Positions 6,559 to 14,224 of a stretch of 16,211 nt of DNA are shown here, in pieces. Each line of letters begins with the position of its first letter. Position 1 is the first letter of the stretch. Origin of the DNA: an uncultured Collinsella sp. (GTDB taxonomy: Bacteria; Actinomycetota; Coriobacteriia; Coriobacteriales; Coriobacteriaceae); the NCBI GenBank assembly GCA_902479095.1, contig CABSNL010000045.1:1-16211 (forward strand), given 5' to 3'. The notes beneath the pieces were generated by a model. The model did not search any database. It saw nothing but the letters and a program-made list of their open reading frames with translations, and was not told the origin of the DNA. The translations under genes were made by a program, and so were the position numbers.

Positions 6559-7256
6559 CGGCCAACCTCCTCGACGATGTTGACGAAGTTCTTAAGGATG
6601 CGCTGACCCAGCGCGGAGGATTTCTCGGGATGGAACTGGCAGCCCCACACATTGCCGTGGCGCACGATGCACGGGAAACTCCGTGTATAGTGCGTGCGCG
6701 CCAACACATCGGTGGCATCGACGTCGCCGGCCACCGCGTAGCTGTGGGTGAAGTACATATTGGCGCCCTCGGCAAAACCGGCGAGCAGCGGATCGGCCGC
6801 GCCGGCAGGCGTCATGTGCACCTGATCCCAGCCCACGTGCGGGACCTTCAGTCGGCTCGACTCCAAGCGCGTGCACGAGCCGCACATAATACCCAGGCCA
6901 TCGACCCAGGGACCGTCAGCCTGTTCGGGAGCGTTTCCGTCCGCGACCGCGCCCTCGTCCGCCGGCACGCCCTCGTGGCCGCGCTCAAAAAATAGCTGAA
7001 GGCCCAGGCAGATGCCGAGCAGCGGAGTTCCAGCGGCGACGGCATCGAGCACGGCCGCCTCCTCGCCGCTCTGGCGCATAAAGGCGATCGCGTCATAGAA
7101 CGCGCCCACGCCCGGGATGACCAGGCCGTCGGCGTTACGGATCTGCTCCGGATCGTCCGATGTGCAGGCGGCGGCACCGGCGCGCGCAAGCCCGCGCACG
7201 ACGCTCGACAAGTTGCCCTTGTGGTAGTCGACCACCACAATCTTCGGTTCGCCCAC
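6555..7256 (-). CDS. hisH: Imidazole glycerol phosphate synthase, glutaminase subunit
   Basis: HisH releases ammonia from glutamine and channels it into HisF. The class-I glutamine amidotransferase triad is C83 in GICLGLQLF, H209 and E211 in FHPEKSS; the oxyanion strand PGVGAF is at 48-53. At 233 residues it is longer than the usual 195-210 because of a variable Ala/Gly/acidic insert around 96-118. Translation starts at a GTG (7254-7256) behind an excellent AGGAGG five bases upstream; the next residues, VVVDYHKGN, match the family N-terminus. Its TGA stop overlaps the hisA ATG by four bases. A hairpin-bearing gap separates it from hisB. Confidence 0.95.
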   Translation of the reverse strand: MGEPKIVVVDYHKGNLSSVVRGLARAGAAACTSDDPEQIRNADGLVIPGVGAFYDAIAFMRQSGEEAAVLDAVAAGTPLLGICLGLQLFFERGHEGVPADEGAVADGNAPEQADGPWVDGLGIMCGSCTRLESSRLKVPHVGWDQVHMTPAGAADPLLAGFAEGANMYFTHSYAVAGDVDATDVLARTHYTRSFPCIVRHGNVWGCQFHPEKSSALGQRILKNFVNIVEEVGR

Positions 7257-7280
7257 GCGACCCTCCTTTTCCCATCATCC

Positions 7281-7321
7281 AAAACCACCACAAAGGGGAC
7301 AGGCACTTTCGTGGTGGTTTT
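7281..7321. repeat. Palindromic element between hisB and hisH
   Basis: AAAACCACCAC (7281-7291) pairs perfectly with GTGGTGGTTTT (7311-7321). The stem continues with AAAG/CTTT (7292-7295 with 7306-7309) beside one bulged base, around the loop GGGGACAGGCA region. The GGGACAGGCAC core is one I associate with dispersed REP-like palindromes, though I cannot check copies here. A-runs and T-runs flank both arms, so it could also act as a weak attenuator within the his operon. It lies in the 79-base gap between the hisB stop and hisH start. Confidence 0.75.
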
Positions 7322-7335
7322 TGTCCTTGTGGCAG

Positions 7336-7923
7336 TTAGAGTGAACCCTTGGTGCTGGGGATGCCCTGCACGCGGGGATCCAGCTCACAGGCGTAGCGCA
7401 TCGTGCGGCCCACGGCCTTAAAGGCGGCCTCGATAATGTGATGCGAGTTGCCGCCCGCCAGCTCGCGCACGTGCAGCGTGAGCTTGGCGTCGCGCGCAAA
7501 GGCGTAGAAGAACTCGACGGCCAGCTCGGTATCGAAGCTGCCCACGCGCTCGGTCGGCACGGGCAGCTCGCAGTAGGCCTGCCCGCGGCCCGAAATATCA
7601 ACAGCAGCCATCACGAGCGTCTCGTCCATGGCGATCGCCGCGTCGGCAAAGCGCGTAATGCCCGCCTTGTCGCCCAGCGCCTGGCAAAACGCCTCGCCCA
7701 GCACAATGCCCGTGTCCTCGACGGTGTGGTGCGCATCGACCTCCACGTCGCCCACCGCGTGCACCGTCAGATCGAACAGACCATGGCGGCCAAAGGCGTT
7801 GAGCATGTGGTCGAAAAACGGCACGCCGGTCGAGATATCGCACACGCCGCTTCCGTCCAGGTCGAGCTTTACGACAATGTCGGTCTCGCCCGTCTTGCGG
7901 GTCACCTCGGCATAGCGGTCCAT
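7336..7923 (-). CDS. hisB: Imidazoleglycerol-phosphate dehydratase, monofunctional
   Basis: HisB dehydrates imidazole glycerol phosphate to imidazole acetol phosphate using Mn. The 195-residue protein carries FFDHML (36-41), DAHHTVED (63-70) and GGNSHHIIEAAFKA (157-170), the two His-rich metal sites of the duplicated fold. It lacks the HAD-type phosphatase domain found in the bifunctional enterobacterial HisB, consistent with hisK nearby. The ATG at 7921-7923 directly abuts the hisC stop codon, with GGAGGAGAT in the end of hisC serving as ribosome site, so the pair is tightly coupled. Confidence 0.96.
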   Translation of the reverse strand: MDRYAEVTRKTGETDIVVKLDLDGSGVCDISTGVPFFDHMLNAFGRHGLFDLTVHAVGDVEVDAHHTVEDTGIVLGEAFCQALGDKAGITRFADAAIAMDETLVMAAVDISGRGQAYCELPVPTERVGSFDTELAVEFFYAFARDAKLTLHVRELAGGNSHHIIEAAFKAVGRTMRYACELDPRVQGIPSTKGSL

Positions 7924-9039
7924 CTACATCTCCTCCTTCACCAGCGCGGCAAACGCAGCCAGCACCTCGTCGTTTTCCTGCGGGGTGCCTACGGTAATGC
8001 GCAGACAGTCCGCGAGCCCCGGCGCATAGCTAAAGTCGCGCACCAAAATCGAATACTCGTCGCGCAGGCGCTCGCGCACGCGCGTGGCGTGCGGTAGGCG
8101 CACGAGCACAAAGTTCGCCGCGCTCGGCCATGCCTCCACGGGCATGCCCTCGGCAGCCATTGCACGCAGGGCGCACAACTCGCGCTTGCGCTCGGATGTA
8201 ACTTGCTCCACCACGGGCGCATACGCATCGCGCGCACGCACGCAGGCAAGCGCCGCCGCTTGGCTCAACACGTTGACCGAATAGATCTGGCGAATCGCCG
8301 CGAACACGTCGATGACCTCGGGCGCCGCGATCACATAGCCCAGGCGCGTGCCGGCGGCGCCGAACGCCTTGGACAGTGTATGCAGAATCACCAGGTTAGG
8401 ATGCTCGGCAATAAGGCCTTGCGCCGTAGTTGCCGCGCCAAACGAATCGTCGGCAAACTCCACGTAGGCCTCGTCGACCATGACCATGCCGGGGCACGCA
8501 TCGCACAGCGCCGCGACAAAGTCGAGCGGCGCCACGTCACCCGTGGGATTGTTGGGCGAGGTCACGATCGCCAGGTTGCACTCGGGTGCGGCCGCGAACA
8601 CAGCCGCCTGGTCGAGCTCAAAAGTTGCCGGGTCGCGCCACACGTCGCGCACCTCGGTCTGGCACAGCGACGCAAAGAACGCATACTCGCTAAAGCACGG
8701 CGGGCAGTTGAGCAGGGTCCGCCCCGCGCCGCCAAACGCCAGCAAGTAGTTATAGAGCAGCTCGTCACCGCCGTTGCCCACGCAGATATTCTCGCGCGTC
8801 ACGCCATGCCAAGCAGCAAGCTCATCGCGCAGGTCGTTGGACATGGGGTCGGGATAACGGTTGAGCGGCGTGGCAGCCAGGGCTGCATCAATCGCCTCGC
8901 GCACGCCGGCCGGCACGGGATAGGTGTTCTCGTTGGCCGAAAGGTTGATGCGCGTGGGCGTAAAGTTGGGATCATAGGGCTCAATGCCGGCCAGGTAGGG
9001 CTGGACGAGCTCCTTCATGCGCGGCGTGAGTTCGGCCAT
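7924..9039 (-). CDS. hisC: Histidinol-phosphate aminotransferase
   Basis: HisC transaminates imidazole acetol phosphate with glutamate to L-histidinol phosphate, using PLP. Fold-type I landmarks are LSANENTYPVP (33-43), NGGDELL (89-95), SPNNPTGD (161-168), DEAYVEF (189-195), the Schiff-base K224 in HTLSKAFGAAGTRLGY, and CLRITVGT near the C-terminus. The start is the ATG at 9037-9039: GAGGAGG lies just upstream and the protein then begins MAELTPRMKEL, whereas an upstream in-frame ATG at 9124-9126 would run 29 residues back into hisD. The 371 residues fit the family. It is one base after the hisD stop. Confidence 0.96.
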   Translation of the reverse strand: MAELTPRMKELVQPYLAGIEPYDPNFTPTRINLSANENTYPVPAGVREAIDAALAATPLNRYPDPMSNDLRDELAAWHGVTRENICVGNGGDELLYNYLLAFGGAGRTLLNCPPCFSEYAFFASLCQTEVRDVWRDPATFELDQAAVFAAAPECNLAIVTSPNNPTGDVAPLDFVAALCDACPGMVMVDEAYVEFADDSFGAATTAQGLIAEHPNLVILHTLSKAFGAAGTRLGYVIAAPEVIDVFAAIRQIYSVNVLSQAAALACVRARDAYAPVVEQVTSERKRELCALRAMAAEGMPVEAWPSAANFVLVRLPHATRVRERLRDEYSILVRDFSYAPGLADCLRITVGTPQENDEVLAAFAALVKEEM

Positions 9040-9040
9040 G

Positions 9041-10477
9041 TTAGGCCTCCTCGCCGGTCGCGCCAACGCCATCCGCGCCCGCAGCCGCCAGGTCAACGCC
9101 CTCGGCAACCGTCGCCACGGCGTCACCCGGCCAAGCGACCTTGGTCAGGTCGGCCGCGGCCAGAGACTCGGCACTCACGGCATCCTCGCCCTGTTCCAGC
9201 ACACGGCGACGCAGAGCGGCGGATAGCGCGTGCGCCCACAGGCCCTCGGCCTCGGCCAGACGCTGTGTGGCGGGAGCGTCGGAGAGCAGGCCCTCGGGTG
9301 TATAGCAAATGATGCTCGAGCGCTTAACGAACTCTTCGACCGAAAGCGGGTTGGAGAACATGGCCGTGCCGCCAGTCGGCAGCGTGTGGTTGGGACCGGC
9401 AACGTAATCGCCGAGCGGCTCGGAGCTCCAAGCGCCCACAAAGATGGCGCCGGCGTTGCGAATGCCGCCGAGCAGGCCCATCGCATCCTTGCAGTGCAGC
9501 TCAAGGTGCTCAGGCGCCACGGTGTTCACGGCCTCGACGGCGGCGGCCATGTCGGCGGCGACCACGATGGTGCCTTCGTTGTCGAGCGAGGCGCGCGTGA
9601 TCTCGGCACGCGGCGACTGCGCCACCAGAATGTCGATGCCGGCCTCGACCTCACGCGCAAACTGCTCGTCGCAAGTCACTAGATAGCAGGCTGCCAGCGG
9701 ATCGTGCTCGGCCTGGGCCATCAGGTCTGCCGCGACCACCATGGGCTTGGCCGTGGCATCGGCCAGTACGCAGACCTCGGACGGGCCGGCGACCATGTCG
9801 ATGCCCACGTCGCCCGAGACAATCTGCTTGGCAGCGGCAACAAAAGCGTTGCCCGGGCCGGTGATTTTGTCGACGCGCGGAATGGTCTCGGTACCGTACG
9901 CCAGCGCGGCCACGGCCTGAGCGCCGCCCACCATATAGATCTCGTCCACGCCGCCGAGCTTTGCCGCGGCAAGTGTATACGGGCTGATCAGGCCGTCCTT
10001 TTGCGGCGGAGTCACCATGACCACGCGCTTGACGCCGGCGACCTTGGCGGGAATGGCATTCATGAGCACGGTGGAGGGATACTGCGCGCGGCCGCCCGGC
10101 ACATAGATGCCGGCGGCAGCGAGCGGGGTCACCTTGACGCCGAGCATCGTGCCGTCCGCACGCATGGTAAACCAGCTCTGCTCGACCTCGCGCTGGTGGA
10201 ACTCGCGAATCTGGCGCGCGGCCTTCTCGAGCGCGGCGACAAAGGCCGGGTCGAGACCTTCGAGCGCGGCATCGATCTGCTCCTGCGGCAGGCGAAAACT
10301 CTGCAGCTCAACACCGTCAAAACGCCGGCAATAATCGCGCACCGCGGCATCGCCGTCGGCACGTACGTTGGCCACGATATCGCGGGCGGCGTCGACGATG
10401 TTTTGCGGCAGCACGCCCTTGCGGTTAAGCTGGTTGGTAACGAGGCGCTCACCGGGAGCAAGCTTGATGGTCTTCAT
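9041..10477 (-). CDS. hisD: Histidinol dehydrogenase with C-terminal extension
   Basis: HisD oxidises histidinol twice with NAD to histidine, the final step; it needs Zn. Visible are GIYVPGGRAQYPSTVLMN (123-140), DKITGPGN (203-210), IDMVAGPSEV (226-235), AQAEHDP (254-260), the catalytic pair E323/H324 in APEHLE, and DYVAGPNHTLPTGGTA (357-372). The family normally ends soon after AEAEGLWAHALSAALR (408-423). Here about 50 further residues follow, rich in Ala, Gly and acids (426-478), for a total of 478 against about 430. The ATG at 10475-10477 follows GGGGAT. It lies 105 bases after hisZ-hisG and one base before hisC. Confidence 0.96.
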   Translation of the reverse strand: MKTIKLAPGERLVTNQLNRKGVLPQNIVDAARDIVANVRADGDAAVRDYCRRFDGVELQSFRLPQEQIDAALEGLDPAFVAALEKAARQIREFHQREVEQSWFTMRADGTMLGVKVTPLAAAGIYVPGGRAQYPSTVLMNAIPAKVAGVKRVVMVTPPQKDGLISPYTLAAAKLGGVDEIYMVGGAQAVAALAYGTETIPRVDKITGPGNAFVAAAKQIVSGDVGIDMVAGPSEVCVLADATAKPMVVAADLMAQAEHDPLAACYLVTCDEQFAREVEAGIDILVAQSPRAEITRASLDNEGTIVVAADMAAAVEAVNTVAPEHLELHCKDAMGLLGGIRNAGAIFVGAWSSEPLGDYVAGPNHTLPTGGTAMFSNPLSVEEFVKRSSIICYTPEGLLSDAPATQRLAEAEGLWAHALSAALRRRVLEQGEDAVSAESLAAADLTKVAWPGDAVATVAEGVDLAAAGADGVGATGEEA

Positions 10478-10510
10478 ATCGGTATCCCCTATCGATCGAG
10501 GTTGTGTTCG

Positions 10511-10542
10511 AAAAACGAGCGACTGGGCAGCGGCGCCAGTCG
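10511..10542 (-). terminator. Possible weak attenuator between hisZ-hisG and hisD
   Basis: On the minus strand CGACTGG (10536-10542) pairs with CCAGTCG (10520-10526) over a 9-base GC-rich loop, and a TTTTT run follows after four bases. The stem is short and offset from the T-run, so it may only slow or partly end transcription within the 105-base gap. No leader peptide rich in His codons is seen. Confidence 0.3.
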
Positions 10543-10582
10543 GCCCGCAGCCCGGATATGGGGGCGCCCGTGCGCGCTCGCG

Positions 10583-12298
10583 CTATTGTGCCGAGCCCGC
10601 GACGGGCTCAAAATGCTTGTCCTTCACGGCCGCCGCCAGGCGATCGGCCAAGTTGCGCACGCGCGGGTCCAGGCGCGCGGCACCCGGGTTGACGAAGAAT
10701 CGCGCCGTGCAGTCCATGATGCGACCGGTAATAACCAGGTCGTTGTCGCGCAGCGTGGCACCCGTGGCGGTAATGTCCACGATACGGTCGGTCATACCGA
10801 CAATGGGACCCAGCTCGATGTTACCGTGAAGCGAAACGATGTCGGCGTTCACGCCGCGCTCGGCATACCAGGCACTCGCGATGCGCGGGTACTTAGTTGC
10901 CACGCGAAGCGACCCGCGGCGGGCATAGTTGCGCTCGGCCTGACCGGCGCGCCACGCGGGCTCCGCCTCGATAAACGTGCACAGGCCATAGCCCAGATCG
11001 ACCAGCTGCAGCAAGTTGAGGTCGGCCTCGATGAGCGAGTCCCAACCGCAGATGCCGCAATCGGCACCACCGCAGCCCACAAAGGCGGGCGCATCGCTGG
11101 GGCGTACGATGACAAACTCGATATCGCCGACCGTGCCCTCGCCGACACGCGTGTCGCGGCCGCGCACGATCAGGTGACGGCCGGGGTCACGCAGCTCAGA
11201 GACGTCCAGGCCCGCGGCCTCGAGCACGTCGAGCGTATCGGCCTTAAGCGAGCCCTTGGGCACGGCGATGCGCAGCGGGCCCTCGGCGCCACGGCCCACG
11301 GCGTGATCGCCGTCGGAAGCGGCGTCCTCGGCCGAGGTGTGTGCGGCCTCCAGGCGCTCGAGCGAAAAGGCGAAGCCCGCCGCCGGCACCTCGATACCGT
11401 CGCCAAATGCACCGGTAAAGATGGAGTCGTAGCGTCCGCCCGAACCGACCGGATCGGGCAGGCCGCCGGCATAGGCCTTAAAGACCAGGCCCGTGTAGTA
11501 ATCAAAAGAGTTCATGATGGAGAAGTCGAAGGACAGCACCTGGGCGTTCTCGGGAGCCAGGCCCTCGACCAGGGCACGCAGTTCGCGCGTCAGCGGCGCG
11601 ACGATGCCGGCAGCCTCCAGCAGCGCATCCACGCGGTCGAGCACCTCGGCACCACCGTGCAGGCGCGGCAGCTCGCTAATGGCGGCCTTGACGGCATCGG
11701 ACTCGGCGCTGGCAGCCACGCGGGCATCGAGGCCCACAAAGTCGTTGGCATGCACGCAGCGCAGGGCCTCGGCAGCCAGCTCACGATCCTCGCATACCGC
11801 GAGCAATTCCTTAAAAGGACGCACGCTGCCTGCGATAATGCGCGCATCGGGAAGTGTCAGCTCGCGTACGGCCTCGGCAACGAGCGAGACAATCTCAACA
11901 TCGCCCGCGGTATCGCCCGTACCGATAAGCTCAAAGCCCAGCTGCGTAAACTGACGCGAGCCACCGGCATTGCGTTGACACTCGCGAACCACCGGCGCCT
12001 CGTAGCGAAGGCGCAGGGGCAGGTCGGCCGCGCGCATGCGGGTCGAAACCAGGCGCACGATGGGCAACGTATTGTCGGGACGGACCACCAGCAGGCGACC
12101 GTCGTCATCAAAGAGCTTAAACGGCGTGTCCGCAATGCGGCCGCCCTCCTCGAGCGAGCCCTTGTCCTCGAGCAGCGGCGTCTCGACCGGAAGGTAATGA
12201 TGCTCCCTGAAGCAGCCCTTCACCGTACATGCGATCTCCTCGCGCGCCTGAGCCTCCTCGGGCAATATGTCCCGGAATCCCCACGGTGTGGCCGTCAT
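10583..12298 (-). CDS. hisZG: HisZ-HisG fusion: ATP phosphoribosyltransferase with regulatory domain
   Basis: This single 571-residue protein joins the regulatory subunit HisZ (about 1-318) to the short-form catalytic subunit HisG (about 341-571) through a hydrophilic linker (319-340). HisZ resembles histidyl-tRNA synthetase: PWGFRDILP (5-13), RPDNTLPIVRL (73-83), RYEAPVVREC (98-107), REF-like SRQFTQLGFELIG (114-126) and GSGGRYDSI (285-293). HisG shows RIAVPKGSL (343-351), FVIVRPSDAP (395-404) and the PRPP loop DITATGATLRDNDLV (508-522). HisG condenses ATP and PRPP, the committed and histidine-inhibited step; short HisG normally needs HisZ as a separate partner. The HisG part has three clustered cysteines, C409, C414 and C417, where the family usually has a YGAADLGIVG-like stretch. 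The ATG follows GAGGAGG, and this is the first gene of the his operon. Confidence 0.95.
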   Translation of the reverse strand: MTATPWGFRDILPEEAQAREEIACTVKGCFREHHYLPVETPLLEDKGSLEEGGRIADTPFKLFDDDGRLLVVRPDNTLPIVRLVSTRMRAADLPLRLRYEAPVVRECQRNAGGSRQFTQLGFELIGTGDTAGDVEIVSLVAEAVRELTLPDARIIAGSVRPFKELLAVCEDRELAAEALRCVHANDFVGLDARVAASAESDAVKAAISELPRLHGGAEVLDRVDALLEAAGIVAPLTRELRALVEGLAPENAQVLSFDFSIMNSFDYYTGLVFKAYAGGLPDPVGSGGRYDSIFTGAFGDGIEVPAAGFAFSLERLEAAHTSAEDAASDGDHAVGRGAEGPLRIAVPKGSLKADTLDVLEAAGLDVSELRDPGRHLIVRGRDTRVGEGTVGDIEFVIVRPSDAPAFVGCGGADCGICGWDSLIEADLNLLQLVDLGYGLCTFIEAEPAWRAGQAERNYARRGSLRVATKYPRIASAWYAERGVNADIVSLHGNIELGPIVGMTDRIVDITATGATLRDNDLVITGRIMDCTARFFVNPGAARLDPRVRNLADRLAAAVKDKHFEPVAGSAQ

Positions 12299-12333
12299 CT
12301 GGTGAGCCTCCTCATGCTGCGTTTCATATAGAA

Positions 12334-12365
12334 CAGAAGACCGGCATAGCTCCGCCGGTCTTCTG
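12334..12365 (-). promoter_or_regulatory. 12-bp leader hairpin upstream of hisZ-hisG
   Basis: CAGAAGACCGGC (12334-12345) pairs perfectly with GCCGGTCTTCTG (12354-12365) around an 8-base loop. On the minus strand it is followed by TTCTATAT, only a poor T-run. It may be the terminator of the epimerase gene about 100 bases upstream. If the -10 element at 12374-12379 is used, it would instead be the extreme 5' end of the his mRNA. Confidence 0.6.
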
Positions 12366-12373
12366 GGTACTTT

Positions 12374-12379
12374 AGCATA
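12374..12379 (-). promoter_or_regulatory. Candidate -10 box for the his operon
   Basis: The minus strand reads TATGCT here, which would start transcription near 12366, directly at the leader hairpin. No good -35 hexamer is present at 16-18 bases upstream (GATTTT at 12397-12402 is the closest), so support is limited. No T-box leader features were found. Confidence 0.3.
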
Positions 12380-12467
12380 CTAGAGTGCTTGCGGGGAAAA
12401 TCCATCGCAGCCGCTCACACCGTATTCATTTGGAAACATAGGGCAGATTGCCGCAACCCAACCCCAC

Positions 12468-13304
12468 CTAGGCGCCAATCGCGCGTCGGTACTCCGCCAT
12501 AACCTGAGCGTCGGCCGCCGCAGGATTGGCGAAATAGCGCCAGTCATAGGTCTCGGCCGAAACAACTCCGCGATAGCCGCGCGCCACCAACCTATCCAGG
12601 TCGGCGCGCATATCGCGGTCGCCGTCACCCCAGGCAAGATGCGTCGTGCCGTCTGCCGCAACATCGACAAAATGCACGTGGGCGACATCATCGCCAAGCA
12701 GATCGAAATAATCGTCGATGGTATCCCCCGCCACCGCCATAGCGCCCAAATCCAGACACGCCTTAAGTGCCGGATGATCAACTGCCTCGATCATGCGCTT
12801 CGTGTCGGCCGCCGAGTTCACGATCATCGACTCAACCGGCTGTAGGGCCTCGAGCACCAGCCGCACGCCGCGCTCTCCCGCATGCTCGGCAATCGCACGC
12901 AGCATCGAGGCACTTCGACCCCACGCGTCCTCAATCGGCTCGTTCAAAAATGCCCAGCCGCTCGAAACCATGACCTGCTCGGCTCCAAGTTCCTCCGCAA
13001 TGTCTACAACGTTCTTAAAGTACGCGAGTGTGCGGGCACGCGCCTCATTCCCGCGCGCCGCGATATTCCACGGCTTGGGGTTGTTCTGTTCGGGACAAAG
13101 CCCCACAATCCGAACCCCATACCGCTGTGACAGCTCCCGCACTTGCTCGAGCGAATCGTATCCATGGCAATCGACATACAGATGCATCGCCCCGGTCCAA
13201 AGCTCGCAACACGTATAGCCCGAGGCCGCTGCCGAAGAAAAGAATTCCTCAAGGTCAAAATAACGATGGCTGATATTCATGACGGCAAGCTGCGGATACT
13301 CCAT
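12468..13304 (-). CDS. FrlC-like sugar (phosphate) isomerase/epimerase
   Basis: This 278-residue TIM barrel belongs to the xylose-isomerase-like (AP endonuclease 2) family. It is close in length and pattern to E. coli FrlC, which epimerises psicoselysine and fructoselysine. The likely metal ligands are E152 (LVLEAL), D185 (CLDLG), H211 (HVHFVD) and E251 (SAETY). ELWTGAMH (34-41), DAWGRSA (126-132) and PVESMIVNSA (156-165) correspond to FrlC segments. The ATG at 13302-13304 is chosen because AAAGGTGG stands seven bases upstream; a GTG three codons earlier would overlap that site. It is the last gene of the PTS operon, separated from EIID by a terminator-like hairpin. A ketose 3-epimerase role is likely, but the substrate is unknown. 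Confidence 0.8.
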   Translation of the reverse strand: MEYPQLAVMNISHRYFDLEEFFSSAAASGYTCCELWTGAMHLYVDCHGYDSLEQVRELSQRYGVRIVGLCPEQNNPKPWNIAARGNEARARTLAYFKNVVDIAEELGAEQVMVSSGWAFLNEPIEDAWGRSASMLRAIAEHAGERGVRLVLEALQPVESMIVNSAADTKRMIEAVDHPALKACLDLGAMAVAGDTIDDYFDLLGDDVAHVHFVDVAADGTTHLAWGDGDRDMRADLDRLVARGYRGVVSAETYDWRYFANPAAADAQVMAEYRRAIGA

Positions 13305-13321
13305 CTTGTCCACCTTTCGGC

Positions 13322-13355
13322 AAAAGGGCGCCGCAGCACAGTGTGCGCGACGCCC
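13322..13355 (-). terminator. Terminator-like hairpin between EIID and the epimerase
   Basis: On the minus strand GGGCGTCGC (13347-13355) pairs with GCGGCGCCC (13326-13334), including one G-T wobble. An inner GCAC/GTGC helix continues the stem, and TTTT follows at once. It lies 32 bases past the EIID stop and 18 bases before the epimerase ATG, leaving no room for a separate promoter after it. It probably works as a partial terminator or a stabilising 3' end. Confidence 0.65.
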
Positions 13356-13387
13356 CCTCTTACATTGTTCTCATTATGACGGATACT

Positions 13388-14224
13388 CTACTGGACACCA
13401 AGCACTCCAAAGAACGCGCCGGCGATACTCACGAGCAGGATTACGAGCATGATGAGCAGCGGATTCATCTTCTTCTTGAGCATGAGATAGACGATTCCAA
13501 ACAGCCCCATCGTGACAAAGCCCGGGAAGATTCCGTTGAGCAGCTCGGCGAGCGTCTGGGCACCATCGCCTGCGCCGACCATGAGCGGAATGTCCACGGT
13601 GACCATCTCCATGGTCATAGCACCGATCACCATGGCGCCCATGATGGAGGCCATCTTGACGATCGTGTCCATAATGCCCGATTCCTGGACCTTGCTGATC
13701 ATGTCCGAGCCAAAGCGATATCCCACAAACGTCAGCAGGTAACGGATGATGTAGTGAGGGACGTTGAACACGAGCAGGAACAAAATCGGGCCAAGAATAG
13801 AGCCCTGCAGTGCCAGCGACGTGCCTACACCCGTTGCCAAAATTCGCAGCGTGCCCCAGTAGAAGGCATCGCCCACGCCGGACAGCGGTCCCATCAAAGC
13901 AAGCTTGACATTAGAGATCGCGCTCGTGTCAAAGCTATCGTCAGTAGCGTTGACCTCCTCCATTGCAGCGGCGATGGACATGGGAAGCGTCGAGATGTAC
14001 GGCGTGACGTTATAGAGCTCCATATGGCGCTTAAGGGCGGCCTTAAAGTCCGCATCCTGCGGATACAGCTTGCGAAGGATCGGCATAAGGGCCCACATAA
14101 AGCCGATATGGCCCATACGCTCGTAGTTCCAGGAATGCTCATAGGGAATCGAGCGCCAGAACAGCTTCTTAAGGTCTGCGCGGGAAATCAGCCCGTCGTA
14201 AGAAGACTCAAACTTAAAACTCAT
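13388..14224 (-). CDS. PTS mannose-family EIID membrane subunit
   Basis: EIID pairs with EIIC to form the membrane channel of mannose-family phosphotransferase systems. The 278-residue protein has the family's N-terminal ISRADLKKLFWRS (14-26), the signature LALMGPLSGVGDAFYWGTLR in the middle, and several hydrophobic C-terminal segments ending in a helix after YLMLKKKMNPLL. The start is the ATG at 14222-14224, which overlaps the end of EIIC by 11 bases, with GGGAG eight bases upstream. Upstream in-frame codons to 14290 lie inside EIIC and give a basic, unconserved tail. Overlap with EIIC points to coupled synthesis of the two membrane subunits. Confidence 0.95.
   Translation of the reverse strand: MSFKFESSYDGLISRADLKKLFWRSIPYEHSWNYERMGHIGFMWALMPILRKLYPQDADFKAALKRHMELYNVTPYISTLPMSIAAAMEEVNATDDSFDTSAISNVKLALMGPLSGVGDAFYWGTLRILATGVGTSLALQGSILGPILFLLVFNVPHYIIRYLLTFVGYRFGSDMISKVQESGIMDTIVKMASIMGAMVIGAMTMEMVTVDIPLMVGAGDGAQTLAELLNGIFPGFVTMGLFGIVYLMLKKKMNPLLIMLVILLVSIAGAFFGVLGVQ

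Noticed and set aside
9704..12331. 875-codon open frame on the plus strand opposite hisD and hisZ-hisG
   Set aside because: It is antisense to two genes with complete family motifs, has a low-complexity His/Gly/Ala/Arg composition typical of GC-rich shadow frames, and matches no family I recognise.
12299..12467. T-box riboswitch or His-rich leader peptide before the his operon
   Set aside because: The 169-base region has only one simple hairpin, no T-box consensus, and no short frame rich in His codons.
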